From Candidatus Gastranaerophilales bacterium HUM_9 (lineage in GTDB: Bacteria > Cyanobacteriota > Vampirovibrionia > Gastranaerophilales > Gastranaerophilaceae): a stretch of DNA of 64,000 nucleotides. Each line of letters begins with the position of its first letter. Position 1 is the stretch's first letter. The stretch lies in contig DABG01000002.1 in assembly GCA_002103075.1 (NCBI GenBank), positions 1 through 64,000 of the forward strand, in the 5' to 3' direction. Under the pieces are notes generated by a model. That model did not search any database. It had not been told where the DNA came from and saw only the letters and a list, made by a program, of their open reading frames with translations. Shown here one piece after another: positions 17,315-25,858 of this stretch. Both the position numbers and the translations under genes were made by a program.

Positions 17315-17342
17315 CTATCGACACAACTTAAAGCTAACTTTA
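17315..17342 (-). promoter_or_regulatory. Sigma-28 (FliA)-type promoter of the rod operon
   Basis: Read on the minus strand: TAAAGTTA (17342-17335), 12-bp spacer, GTCGATAG (17322-17315). The consensus is TAAAGTTT-N11-GCCGATAA, so 7/8 and 6/8 positions match with one extra spacer base. The gene start is about 35 nt downstream. Confidence 0.6.
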
Positions 17343-17457
17343 ATTAGTTTCGATATTTTTCATCTGTTTAGATGAACTTACTCTTCTTTTAACGATATTT
17401 TTTTTAAAGTCAAAAATTTATACCCAATTAGAGATTAAATTTTTATTTTTAACTAAC

Positions 17458-17469
17458 TATACTCAATTA
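17458..17469 (+). promoter_or_regulatory. -10 box of a likely leaderless transcript
   Basis: TATACT (17458-17463) ends 5 nt before the ATG at 17469. There is no Shine-Dalgarno. The -35 region is AT-rich without a clear match. Confidence 0.4.
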
Positions 17470-18782
17470 TGAGCCTTATAAATAAAGTTTTAAAAACCTA
17501 TAACTATAATCAAAACCTGCATTATGACAAATTTGTAGAAAAATATCTAATGTCCTCAGGTAACAAAAAATGGTTATCAAATATTTTACCTTCAGAACTT
17601 CTTACAAGAAACCTTAAAAAAGCAATAGAATCAATCCTTTCATTATGTGAATGTAATTATTTTTATAAAGAGTTCCCGACAGAAATTTCAACACCAAATT
17701 ATGGCGATAATTGGGGAAGACATGCTAATTATATAGAGATAAATAATCGTGCTATTGCTGAGATAAAAGAAAATTCATGTAGAAATGGTTTGATAAGTAC
17801 AATAAAACTCATGCCGGCAATTCCACCATCTGCAAAAAGCTGGGCAAACTGTATTATATTATCTCAAATTTTCCCTAATATATATGGTGATGGATATAAT
17901 AAAAGCATTTTTGAAGAGAACTCTATTTATGGAATTGAATTAAATAAGGGTTATAGCCTTAATATAATAGATTATAAAAATGCTGATAAATTGACCGCAG
18001 AAGAACAGATAAGATTTTTTAATGACCTTGCACATCTTAGAGGTTTAAAGACTGGAATAAGAACAGTTATTTCTGCTGATCAGATAAAAATTGCTCATTA
18101 TGGAAGTGAGGACGAAATATTTTCTTGGAAAAATAAAGAACATGAAGAACTTTTTATAAATGAACACGTAAAACTTGCAGAATTAGGGTTTGAGGCATTT
18201 TTTATTGATAGTGCTAAACATATTGGGAACTACGATATGAAAAATTATACAGGCGTTGGAGCAATTCCTGAATATGCACAAATGCAATATATTATACACG
18301 AGATAAGAAAACGTAGTAAAAAAACTACATTGAGCTTTGTTGGAGAAAAAAGCACAGACGATTTTGAAAGGTATAAGAATTTAGGATTGAATTCAGGAAC
18401 GGGATTCATCAATCCTGATAATTATGATGAGGTTAAAAATTGGTCTATAAAATTCAAGTACGATAAAGTTTATGCCCCAGGGCTAGAAGTTTCTAACGAT
18501 AATGATGAGGGTGGAAGACGCTATGAGGATAGAATTTCTAGATTACATAATTGTTTGTTAGCGTATGAATATCCAAGCGATAAATTGGCGAGTTTTTCTC
18601 AGATGGAAGATTTGTTTCCTTTAAGATATGACACGTCAACTCATAAACTTATGATGACGAACCCAACGTTTTCGGTTGACGGAACTGCAAAAAGTCATTG
18701 GGAAAACTTGTTTTCAAAAGACGATGCAAGAATATATAATCAAAAAGCCGGCGAAATTTATCAATATGCACTTAACTTGTAA
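17469..18782 (+). CDS. Alpha-amylase-like (GH13-type) barrel protein, divergent
   Basis: 437 aa, no signal peptide. Strand-helix alternation and the segment GFEAFFIDSAKHIG (about 239-252) resemble GH13 conserved region II (GFRxDxxKH), with D at the nucleophile position but Phe in place of the nearly invariant Arg. FVGEKS (about 288) could be region III with the acid/base Glu. Region IV may be SFSQMEDLF, where the usual His-Asp pair is not evident. It may be a sugar-active enzyme of altered mechanism or a non-catalytic relative; the family call is from motifs only. It is monocistronic and divergent from the flagellar operon. Confidence 0.5.
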   Translation: MSLINKVLKTYNYNQNLHYDKFVEKYLMSSGNKKWLSNILPSELLTRNLKKAIESILSLCECNYFYKEFPTEISTPNYGDNWGRHANYIEINNRAIAEIKENSCRNGLISTIKLMPAIPPSAKSWANCIILSQIFPNIYGDGYNKSIFEENSIYGIELNKGYSLNIIDYKNADKLTAEEQIRFFNDLAHLRGLKTGIRTVISADQIKIAHYGSEDEIFSWKNKEHEELFINEHVKLAELGFEAFFIDSAKHIGNYDMKNYTGVGAIPEYAQMQYIIHEIRKRSKKTTLSFVGEKSTDDFERYKNLGLNSGTGFINPDNYDEVKNWSIKFKYDKVYAPGLEVSNDNDEGGRRYEDRISRLHNCLLAYEYPSDKLASFSQMEDLFPLRYDTSTHKLMMTNPTFSVDGTAKSHWENLFSKDDARIYNQKAGEIYQYALNL

Positions 18783-18792
18783 ATGATTATAA

Positions 18793-19407
18793 TTATAAAA
18801 TAACAAAATCTTTTATCTCATTTAATATCAAATCTAATTTATTAAAGCTGCTATCACCTAACTTATCAAATTCAATCATATCTTCATTTATTATTGTTAA
18901 ATTATAAAAAGAAAAATCCTGTTTCCCAAAATAAGAAGCTGAAATATAATAATCGTTATACTTCAAACTTAATTCATTTTTATTATCATTATCGTCTAAA
19001 CGACTTTTAAAATTTGCTTCATACAAAGTCCAAAATTTATAAAAATCATCTTGTGTTTTAAACTCGGTTTTAAAATAGTTTGATAACTTGTTTAGGTTTC
19101 GCATTTTGAATTTCTCTATATCAAGACCTATTTCTTTATTTTCATCATTTCCAGAAAAAAGAACTCCAATAATATTGTCAGAATGAGATATACTAAATTG
19201 CAAATCTAAATATTTAAAACACGGTTTTTTATTATTTGTAATTATTTCTGTATTATCAACATTAAAAATTTTAAAAGCAATCAATCGTGTAATAAACCTG
19301 CCTATATTATGCTCTATATTTCTTTTTTCAGATGAATAAACTTTTTCAATAGCCGATTTGTCAACTATTTTCAATACTTCATCAATATTTACAAGGAATA
19401 ATTTCAT
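18793..19407 (-). CDS. 4'-phosphopantetheinyl transferase superfamily protein
   Basis: 204 aa. Enzymes of this family load CoA-derived phosphopantetheine on carrier proteins. The Sfp-type pattern includes KPCFKYLDLQFSISHS (61-76), the metal-binding IGLDIEKF (D96, E98) and FWTLYEANFK (E130, K134). The usual Lys in WTxKEA is Tyr129. The last 60 residues are poorly conserved and the protein is a little short, so activity is uncertain. It is convergent with the gene before it, about 10 nt between stops. Confidence 0.75.
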   Translation of the reverse strand: MKLFLVNIDEVLKIVDKSAIEKVYSSEKRNIEHNIGRFITRLIAFKIFNVDNTEIITNNKKPCFKYLDLQFSISHSDNIIGVLFSGNDENKEIGLDIEKFKMRNLNKLSNYFKTEFKTQDDFYKFWTLYEANFKSRLDDNDNKNELSLKYNDYYISASYFGKQDFSFYNLTIINEDMIEFDKLGDSSFNKLDLILNEIKDFVIL

Positions 19408-19478
19408 ACCAAAATTTTAACATAAATAGATATCATTATATATTTTTAAAGAGCTTTGTATTTTGAAAAAGACTGATT

Positions 19479-19494
19479 TATAATAATAGACAAA
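19479..19494 (+). promoter_or_regulatory. Promoter of a likely leaderless clcA-type transcript
   Basis: TATAAT (19479-19484) ends 9 nt before the ATG at 19494; TTGTAT (19456-19461) could be the -35 with a 17-bp spacer. No Shine-Dalgarno is seen. Confidence 0.5.
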
Positions 19495-21137
19495 TGTCTA
19501 ACAAAACACTAAAAACTTTTTTAAAAAACGAAATAATACTTCAAGCAATCCTTGTAGGTCTAATCTCAGGATTACTTGTAGTACTTTTTAAAATATCTAT
19601 AAACTCTGTTTTTAATATAATCACAAAACATTGGTTTCATTGGTACATATTTCCATTGATAACAACATTAGGTGGACTTATTTCAGGTTATTTGGTTTCA
19701 AAATACGCACCAGAAGCGAAAGGAAGTGGTATTCCTTATGTAAAATCAAGCCTTATGCACTTAGGCAATTTGACTAGAGTTCGTAGCATTTTTGTTAAAT
19801 TCTTTGGCGGTATTGCTTCAATTGGTACGGGTATGCCATTGGGTAGAGAAGGTCCAAGCGTTCAATTAGGTGCCGGTAGCGGTGCCTTGATTGGTAAACT
19901 TTTTAAATTAAGTGGAACTAATAAAGATAAACTTATTTCAGCGGGTGCTGGTAGTGCTATTGCTGCGACTTTTAATGCACCTATTGCGGGTACAATTTTT
20001 GTATTGGAAGAACTTATGCAAAAATTCAGTTCTTCAATTTTGTTTCCAGTGCTTATTGCGACAGTTACGGCATCATCTATCGCTCGATATATTTTAGGTG
20101 ACAAAACATCTTTTCAAATTCCTGAAATCTCTGGAACAATCAATATAAACATTTTTATTTGTATAATTATTGGTGTTGTTTCAGGTGGTCTAGGTGTAGT
20201 TTTTTCAAAACTTATACATAAAAATAATTCGTTATTCCAATCTTTAAAAACAAAACCATATTTAAAAACGGCGATTGCAGGGTTGTTTGTTGGTGTTTTT
20301 GGATTATTTGTCCCACAGGTTTTGGGTAGTGGGACTAATAGTGTCGATGCTTTGCTCGTTAATGCAATACCTATCGCTTTAGTTTTAGTTATTTTATTAT
20401 TAAAGTTCTTATTAACTCCATTTTGTTTCGGCTCTGGTGCTGTTGGTGGAATATTTTTACCAATGCTTATGATAGGGGCTTATATTGGTTATGTTTTGGG
20501 TTATGTATCAAATATATTAGGATTTGAGGTTAATATTGTTGTTACTTCTTTAATTGGTATGGCGGCGTTTTTGTCTGCTGTTGCAAGGACTCCGATTACT
20601 GCAACGGTAATGGTTTTTGAAATGACAGGTGGGTATAATTTTATATTGTATATAATGCTTGCTTGTGCGATTGCTGATTTAACAGCAGGTAAACTCAAAC
20701 ACAAACCTATATATTCAGAACTTATTGTCAATCAAGAAAAGATGTCTTCTGATGCAAAAATTTTAGACTCAAAGACAGTGTCTGATGTAATGGTTAAAAA
20801 TACTGAAACTATTAAACAGACATCTAGCCTTGTAGAAACTTTAGATAAAATGAGAAATGAAAATGTGGATTTTTATCCTGTAGTTGATGAAAAAAATAAT
20901 TTAATTGGGACTATACAGAAAGAAGATATAGAAGATGTTTTAATAAATTGTGGAGATAAACCACTTAAGATACAAGATATTATGAATTCTAATATAATAA
21001 CTGCAAATAAAGACCTTGATTTATATACATTATATTTTAGATTGCATTCAAATAATTGTAATAACGCAGTTGTCGTAAATCAATCACACAAAGTGCTTGG
21101 CACTGTTTCAAGGTATGATATCCAGAAAGTGTTATAG
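19494..21137 (+). CDS. ClC-family chloride/proton antiporter with CBS domains
   Basis: 547 aa integral membrane protein. Selectivity-filter motifs are GSGIP (78-82), GREGP (117-121, with gating Glu E119) and GAVGGIFLP (about 315-323). E172 in FVLEELMQKF corresponds to the proton-path Glu of antiporters, which favours exchanger over channel. A pair of CBS domains fills about 425-547 (VSDVMVKNTETIKQTSSLVE, then IMNSNIITANKDLDLYTLYF), giving nucleotide or ionic-strength control. Probable roles are acid resistance or charge compensation. It is a single gene. Confidence 0.93.
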   Translation: MSNKTLKTFLKNEIILQAILVGLISGLLVVLFKISINSVFNIITKHWFHWYIFPLITTLGGLISGYLVSKYAPEAKGSGIPYVKSSLMHLGNLTRVRSIFVKFFGGIASIGTGMPLGREGPSVQLGAGSGALIGKLFKLSGTNKDKLISAGAGSAIAATFNAPIAGTIFVLEELMQKFSSSILFPVLIATVTASSIARYILGDKTSFQIPEISGTININIFICIIIGVVSGGLGVVFSKLIHKNNSLFQSLKTKPYLKTAIAGLFVGVFGLFVPQVLGSGTNSVDALLVNAIPIALVLVILLLKFLLTPFCFGSGAVGGIFLPMLMIGAYIGYVLGYVSNILGFEVNIVVTSLIGMAAFLSAVARTPITATVMVFEMTGGYNFILYIMLACAIADLTAGKLKHKPIYSELIVNQEKMSSDAKILDSKTVSDVMVKNTETIKQTSSLVETLDKMRNENVDFYPVVDEKNNLIGTIQKEDIEDVLINCGDKPLKIQDIMNSNIITANKDLDLYTLYFRLHSNNCNNAVVVNQSHKVLGTVSRYDIQKVL

Positions 21138-21163
21138 CTAAAGTAAAACTTGAAAATTAAAAA

Positions 21164-21442
21164 TTAATCATCTAATAAAGTAAAATTTTCACCTAATTCT
21201 ATATATAATTCTTCAATGATTTTATTAAGAGGTATTTCTAATCCGTCAGCGATTTGCATTAGCGTTGATAATGTTATGTTACTACATTCCGCAAGTTCTG
21301 CTTCTCTCCACGTTGACTTAGATAAGCCACTTTCTGCAGCTATCTTATACATTGATTTACCTGTAGCAATTCTATGTCTTTCAATTATTTTTGAAAGAGT
21401 AATAATTACTTTATTCATAGATTTTGCTATATGTTCTTGCAT
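21164..21442 (-). CDS. XRE-family transcriptional regulator
   Basis: 92 aa. A Cro/CI HTH spans about 14-75 (TLSKIIERHRIATGKSMYKI, AAESGLSKSTWREAELAECS, TLSTLMQIADGLEIPLNKII). No clear ribosome site precedes the start; a TAAAAT box 7 nt upstream hints at a leaderless message. An internal Met9 is possible as start. It lies next to a second XRE gene in the same direction, 55 nt apart. Confidence 0.75.
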   Translation of the reverse strand: MQEHIAKSMNKVIITLSKIIERHRIATGKSMYKIAAESGLSKSTWREAELAECSNITLSTLMQIADGLEIPLNKIIEELYIELGENFTLLDD

Positions 21443-21497
21443 AAAACTAATTTTAATGCTAATGTTAGTTGAATTAGGTTGCTACAGCAATCTAATG

Positions 21498-21755
21498 TTA
21501 CTCTTCTGAGATATCACTGTATATAAAGTCTTTGAAAAGCTCTTGTACTGAGATGTCTAACGTATGAGCTAATTTTAATAACGTTGAAAATTTAAAATCT
21601 ACAAGACCATTTTCAATTCGGCTAAGTGTTGCAGATGTAACACCACCTCTTGTAAATGCAATCTCATTTAATGAATTTGATTTACGCATTCTAAGTTTTC
21701 TTATATGTTCTCCAAATGCTTTTAAATTTTCATCATTATTCGTCAATCGTTTCAT
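21498..21755 (-). CDS. XRE-family transcriptional regulator, divergent from a nuclease gene
   Basis: 85 aa with start at 21755 (MKRLTNNDEN). An earlier in-frame ATG at 21791 would place the coding start on top of a palindromic operator, so the shorter form is preferred. HTH: FGEHIRKLRMRKSNSLNEIA, FTRGGVTSATLSRIENGLVD, TLLKLAHTLDISVQELFKDF. It is likely to repress its own and the divergent nuclease promoter through the palindrome at 21790-21805; that is inference from layout. Confidence 0.75.
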   Translation of the reverse strand: MKRLTNNDENLKAFGEHIRKLRMRKSNSLNEIAFTRGGVTSATLSRIENGLVDFKFSTLLKLAHTLDISVQELFKDFIYSDISEE

Positions 21756-21789
21756 ATATGTAATAGTAACTATATTTTTTTGCCAAATC

Positions 21790-21805
21790 ATTACACAGGT
21801 GTAAT
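21790..21805. promoter_or_regulatory. Palindromic operator between XRE gene and nuclease gene
   Basis: Perfect palindrome ATTACAC-AG-GTGTAAT. The element TGTAATAGTAA also occurs twice in this region (21758-21768 and 21800-21810). A -10-like TATATT (about 21769) for the nuclease gene lies between them. Confidence 0.6.
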
Positions 21806-21821
21806 AGTAAAGGAGTAAATT

Positions 21822-22253
21822 ATGAAAAAATTTTTAATTATAGTATTAACTATGTTTTTAAATTTATCTGCATTTGCAAGTGAACGTGTTCAAGTCACTT
21901 TATCAAGAATTTATGATGGTGACACAATAGAAGTAATAAATGAACAAAATGTAAAAGAAAATATCCGATTGATTGGAATTGATTGCTTTGAAACTAAAGA
22001 AATTCATAGAGCATACACTCAAGCATATAAGAATAAAATGTCTATTGAAGAAGTAACTGCAAAAGGTGTACAACAGAAAAAAGCACTCGTTAAGCTTTTT
22101 GAAACTAATAATAAAAAACATTTATATCTTCTTCGGCAAGGCAAAGATGCTTACGGAAGAACTCTCGGTATAATTTATTTGGGTAGATTAAATATAAATC
22201 AATATATGCTTAAATCAGGTAATGCTATGGAATATGTTTATATAAAGCAATAA
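21822..22253 (+). CDS. Secreted thermonuclease-family (SNase) protein
   Basis: 143 aa. Signal peptide 1-19 (LIIVLTMFLNLSAFA). Staphylococcal-nuclease fold residues are present: RIYDGDTIEV (catalytic Asp region), IRLIGIDCFETKE (R49, E57) and KDAYGRTLGIIYLG (second Arg). It would cut DNA or RNA outside the inner membrane using calcium. The ribosome site is AAGGAG. It is divergent from an XRE regulator. Confidence 0.88.
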   Translation: MKKFLIIVLTMFLNLSAFASERVQVTLSRIYDGDTIEVINEQNVKENIRLIGIDCFETKEIHRAYTQAYKNKMSIEEVTAKGVQQKKALVKLFETNNKKHLYLLRQGKDAYGRTLGIIYLGRLNINQYMLKSGNAMEYVYIKQ

Positions 22254-22257
22254 ACTT

Positions 22258-22410
22258 TTTTACAGAGATTCCACGCTTGCGTTACAGAATATTTTCAGCA
22301 CGCTCTGAATGACTTTCCAAACTGTCATTCAGAGGGAGTGCAACGACCGAAGAATCCCACTGAACATATTTTGTTGGGGTAGAAACCCCACCTACAATTT
22401 GTGAAACCCA
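22258..22410. repeat. Dispersed mosaic repeat, copy 3
   Basis: Blocks in order: GATTCCACGCTTGC, CTGAATGAC...GTCATTCAGAGG, CGACCGAAGAATCC, and the hairpin GTTGGGG-TAGAAA-CCCC. The same order is seen at 46180-46625 and 51296-51600. It occupies most of the 319-nt gap before the next gene. Confidence 0.8.
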
Positions 22411-22463
22411 TTTGTTTATAATTAAGACAGTTGTATTCGTACTTTGAATACATTTCATCTAAT

Positions 22464-22480
22464 TGTAAACAAATGTAAAC
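22464..22480 (+). promoter_or_regulatory. TGTAAASAAATGTAAM motif, site 1
   Basis: TGTAAACAAATGTAAAC: two TGTAAA units 10 bp apart (22464 and 22474), about 94 nt before the start of the gene at 22573, same orientation. Close copies at 61225 and 46129-46114 (minus). Confidence 0.65.
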
Positions 22481-22572
22481 ATGTTCTTTAAAATCCTAAA
22501 GTTTCTGAAAAATATGTCGTAATTAAAGACATAGGAATACAAAAGGAATCAGAAAGACAAAGGAAAAGGGAT

Positions 22573-23025
22573 ATGGCATTTGAAGTTTCATATTTGAATA
22601 CTTATGGTTATGCTATTGATACAGCTAACTTAGGTAAAAATATCAAATTAGTTTGCGACAATGCTGCTAACAAAACTGCCGACACTGCCCACGAACTAAT
22701 TCAACAAAACGTTGGTTCTAACTCTGCTTTGTTGTCTGAATACGCACAAAACATTGCTAAATCAAACGTAGCTCAACAGTTTGTTCTTGATAACAATCTT
22801 AAAGAAACTCTTAAGTTTCTTAATAGTGAAGCTGCTAAAAACAAAAGTTTAAAATCTAAAAAATATCAGTTTTCTATCAAAAAAGTTGCTACTGATGGTG
22901 ACATCTTTAATTATGAAAATGATAGAGAATCGGAAGAATCTGAAATCTCAGAAGAAATCATTGATAACTTGGAAAACTTCGATATTAAAATCGACGAAAA
23001 TATGAAAAATATTTTCGCAGCATAG
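22573..23025 (+). CDS. Small acidic-tailed protein, unknown function
   Basis: 150 aa, no signal peptide. It is helix-rich with a charged middle (AAKNKSLKSKKYQFSIKK) and a strongly acidic stretch near 114-135 (NDRESEESEISEEIIDNLEN). It is not recognised. A strong ribosome site (AAGGAAAAGGG), a long untranslated leader, a shared upstream motif and a strong terminator suggest an abundant, regulated protein. Confidence 0.75.
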   Translation: MAFEVSYLNTYGYAIDTANLGKNIKLVCDNAANKTADTAHELIQQNVGSNSALLSEYAQNIAKSNVAQQFVLDNNLKETLKFLNSEAAKNKSLKSKKYQFSIKKVATDGDIFNYENDRESEESEISEEIIDNLENFDIKIDENMKNIFAA

Positions 23026-23058
23026 AATTCATATATAATTTCCCTATAATTTCAACTT

Positions 23059-23083
23059 AAGCTCTTTTATGAGCTTTTTTTTT
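23059..23083 (+). terminator. Rho-independent terminator
   Basis: AAGCTC (23059-23064) pairs with GAGCTT (23071-23076), followed by a run of nine T. Confidence 0.85.
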
Positions 23084-23158
23084 GCAAATTTATACTATAT
23101 GTTTAGTTATTTTTAATGTTATTTCTTCAAACTACATAGTTTACGTTTGTTCAATATT

Positions 23159-23188
23159 TTGCGTCAAATTTCATTATTTTGCTATAAT
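23159..23188 (+). promoter_or_regulatory. Promoter deciding the start of the TPR gene
   Basis: TTGCGT (23159-23164), 18-bp spacer, TATAAT (23183-23188). The upstream in-frame ATG at 23147 would lie before the transcription start, so the TTG at 23219 is preferred. Confidence 0.6.
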
Positions 23189-23218
23189 ATTTATAAGGGA
23201 TATAGAGGATATTATATT

Positions 23219-23854
23219 TTGACTAGATTACTTTTTACATTACTCATTTTAATCTTTACAACTCTTCAATCACAAGCGTTGGAAACTGTTAAAATTCAAT
23301 ACCAAGTTCCCATCAATTTTAAATACTTGAACGAACAACAAATTAGCTCTCAAGCAGAACAATATTTCAATCAATATATGAAAACAAACGATCAAGCATC
23401 ACTTCAAAAGATGCTTTCAGCTTATTGTCTTTTAACGAACATAAATAAAGAAAACCCATTATATTTTGTTCGTGTAGGGATAGCTTATGACAAACTTAAA
23501 AATGACAGATACGCAAAATCCTATTTTTGTCAAGGTATGTGTATAGAACACACATATCCATACACCTATTCAGCCTATGGTGATTTTTGGTTTGAAAGAT
23601 GTAGGTTTAGAAAAGCACTCAGTAACTATCTTACAGCGAACGATTTAGGTTATAATTCTAATTACGAAAACTTAGTAAAGGTAGGAACCTGTTTTGAAAA
23701 ACTCGGTGACTACTCATCAGCCATAAATTTTTATAAAAAAGCACTTAAAATAAAGCCCGAAAATCAAGAGTTGTTAATAAGAACTCAACGGTTAGAAGAA
23801 AGGCTTCAACAAAATTCTTTATATAATGAACAAGAAAGAAGGATACAACAATAA
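23219..23854 (+). CDS. Secreted TPR-repeat protein
   Basis: 211 aa from a TTG start at 23219, behind AGAGGA and downstream of a clear promoter. Signal peptide LLFTLLILIFTTLQSQA, then TPR units including PLYFVRVGIAYDKLKNDRYA, YSAYGDFWFERCRFRKALSN and LVKVGTCFEKLGDYSSAINF YKKAL-like. It probably scaffolds envelope proteins. Its stop TAA touches the ATG of the next secreted protein, so the two form an operon. Confidence 0.8.
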   Translation: MTRLLFTLLILIFTTLQSQALETVKIQYQVPINFKYLNEQQISSQAEQYFNQYMKTNDQASLQKMLSAYCLLTNINKENPLYFVRVGIAYDKLKNDRYAKSYFCQGMCIEHTYPYTYSAYGDFWFERCRFRKALSNYLTANDLGYNSNYENLVKVGTCFEKLGDYSSAINFYKKALKIKPENQELLIRTQRLEERLQQNSLYNEQERRIQQ

Positions 23855-25792
23855 ATGAAAAAATTTTTATTATCTATATTATTATTTAGTTTTACAATCT
23901 CAAACTTTGCTTTTGCAGGTGATGTATTTACACCGTATGAAGTTCCAAAAGATGCTGTAGTATATTCAACTGCATCGAGAACCATTAATGCGATTGACCC
24001 AATAGTTGATGATGTGAACAAAAAAACATATTTTCCTGGTAATAGAAAAATAAATCAATTGGTAATCTACACAAAAGCCTACGGACCAAGAACAAATACA
24101 AACGAGTTTGGAGCAGAAGCAATAGTAAAAAATAATACAGTAGTAGCTCTTAGTGGAGCAGATTCACTTATTCCTGAAGATGGTGTTGTAATCAGCGGTC
24201 ACGGAACGGCAAAAACTTGGATTAATAAAAATATTATTGTAGGCACAAAAATTTATATTGATGCTGAAAAAAATTCAATTACCGCATATACAACATCAGA
24301 AAGCTATATCTATGGGGCAAAAGAATGTATTAAAGAAGTTGTTGAGCTTATGAATTATTATAAGGCTCAAAACCCTGATTATTACACAAAAAAGATTGAA
24401 GAAAGTATAAAAGATGCAAATAATTGTATAAGAAAAGCTGAAGCAAAACCTTCTCAAGTTCAAGAATATTCTCAACTTGCAATCGATTATGCAAACAAAG
24501 CACTTTCTCTAGTTATCCCTTATCGTTCAACAGAATTACGTGGGGTATGGATTAGACCAACAGAAAAAAATAGAGATGAAGTCGTTAATGTTGTTAATAA
24601 GCTAGCAAATGCTGGTATAAACAATATTTTCTTAGAAACATATTTTCATGGTTTGACAATTTTCCCAAGCAAAACAATGGCTAAATATGGTTTTACGCAA
24701 GAAAACCCTATTTTTGAAGATTTTGATGTTTTAAAAACATACTTAGAAGAATGTCATAAGAAAAATATTAAAGTAAATATATGGTTTGAAACATTTTATG
24801 TAGGTAATAGAAAACCTAGTGATAATCCAAACAGTATTTTAAGTGTTTGTCCAACTTGGTCAAACTGTACTAAAAGAAGTTTTGATTCAAAAACTCCAGT
24901 CCCTTGTGCATCTGAACATAATGGATATTTCTTAGATCCTGCAAATCCTGAAGTTCAAACATTTTTGATGCAATTATTATGTGAAATTATTTATTCATAT
25001 CGACCTGATGGAATTAATATTGATTATATTAGATATCCTCAAAGTAATGCTCCACAAAGATTTGGTGCAGATGCTTTAAACTGGGGGTATACTCAGTTTG
25101 CTAGAGAGGATTTTAAATCAATCTATGGAATAGATCCAGTTTGTGTAAATCCTTGTGATAGCTTCTGGCAAGCTTGGTGTGACTATAGACGAGGTAAAGT
25201 AACTAATTTTGTTAGAAAATTATCTCAAATCTGCCATTCAAATGATATTATGCTTACAGCAGTTGTATTTCCGAACAGATATGCAGCACTTGCAAATAAA
25301 CATCAGGACTGGACAGTTTGGTCAAACAATAATTATGTAGATGGATTCACTCCATTATTCTTGACTTGTGACCCTGCAACAGCATCTGATTTAATGAAGA
25401 ATATTGTTAAATACAAAAATCCTAAAACAAAACTATATGCAGGTATCTTTGTGACCTTTATGAACGGTTCACAATCTGACCTCATTAGACAAATTCACGA
25501 ACTAAGAAAACTTAACCTAAACGGTTTCAGTATATTTGATTACGCACATTTTGGGGATAGCTACATACAAACATTGAAACAAAGTATTTGTACTCCACCC
25601 CCTCAACCTAAGAGAATAATTCCTGTGCAGAAAACTACGCAAAAAACTTCTGCTAAGAAAACTCATGCTAAATCAACAAAAGCTAATAAAAAAGTTGAAA
25701 CAGCAAAACCTGAAACACAACAAAAGGTTTCAAAGAAATCAAAAGTAAAACGTAAGATAAAGAGATTCTTTGGAATTAAGAAGTCAAATTAG
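23855..25792 (+). CDS. Secreted glycoside-hydrolase-like (GHL10/DUF187) protein
   Basis: 645 aa. Signal peptide 1-21 (LLSILLFSFTISNFAFA). The middle (about 225-560) matches the GHL10 barrel: TELRGVWIRP, NIFLETYFHG, IKVNIWFETF, HNGYFLDPANPEV, PDGINIDYIRYPQ and FSIFDYAHFGDSY. The N-terminal part (25-200) contains an ISGHGTAKTWINKNIIVGT-type segment found in related outer-surface proteins. The C-terminus (590-645) is Lys/Thr-rich and disordered, suited to wall or membrane attachment. It may act on peptidoglycan or another surface glycan; the substrate is unknown. Confidence 0.88.
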   Translation: MKKFLLSILLFSFTISNFAFAGDVFTPYEVPKDAVVYSTASRTINAIDPIVDDVNKKTYFPGNRKINQLVIYTKAYGPRTNTNEFGAEAIVKNNTVVALSGADSLIPEDGVVISGHGTAKTWINKNIIVGTKIYIDAEKNSITAYTTSESYIYGAKECIKEVVELMNYYKAQNPDYYTKKIEESIKDANNCIRKAEAKPSQVQEYSQLAIDYANKALSLVIPYRSTELRGVWIRPTEKNRDEVVNVVNKLANAGINNIFLETYFHGLTIFPSKTMAKYGFTQENPIFEDFDVLKTYLEECHKKNIKVNIWFETFYVGNRKPSDNPNSILSVCPTWSNCTKRSFDSKTPVPCASEHNGYFLDPANPEVQTFLMQLLCEIIYSYRPDGINIDYIRYPQSNAPQRFGADALNWGYTQFAREDFKSIYGIDPVCVNPCDSFWQAWCDYRRGKVTNFVRKLSQICHSNDIMLTAVVFPNRYAALANKHQDWTVWSNNNYVDGFTPLFLTCDPATASDLMKNIVKYKNPKTKLYAGIFVTFMNGSQSDLIRQIHELRKLNLNGFSIFDYAHFGDSYIQTLKQSICTPPPQPKRIIPVQKTTQKTSAKKTHAKSTKANKKVETAKPETQQKVSKKSKVKRKIKRFFGIKKSN

Positions 25793-25858
25793 AATTGTGT
25801 CTACAAGAAAAATTAATTAGCACGATTAAGTAAAAAGAAGAAACAAAAAACATAACTT

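Noticed and set aside
21164..21791. Toxin-antitoxin pair
   Set aside because: Both small genes are HTH proteins of the XRE type; no toxin-like partner was seen.
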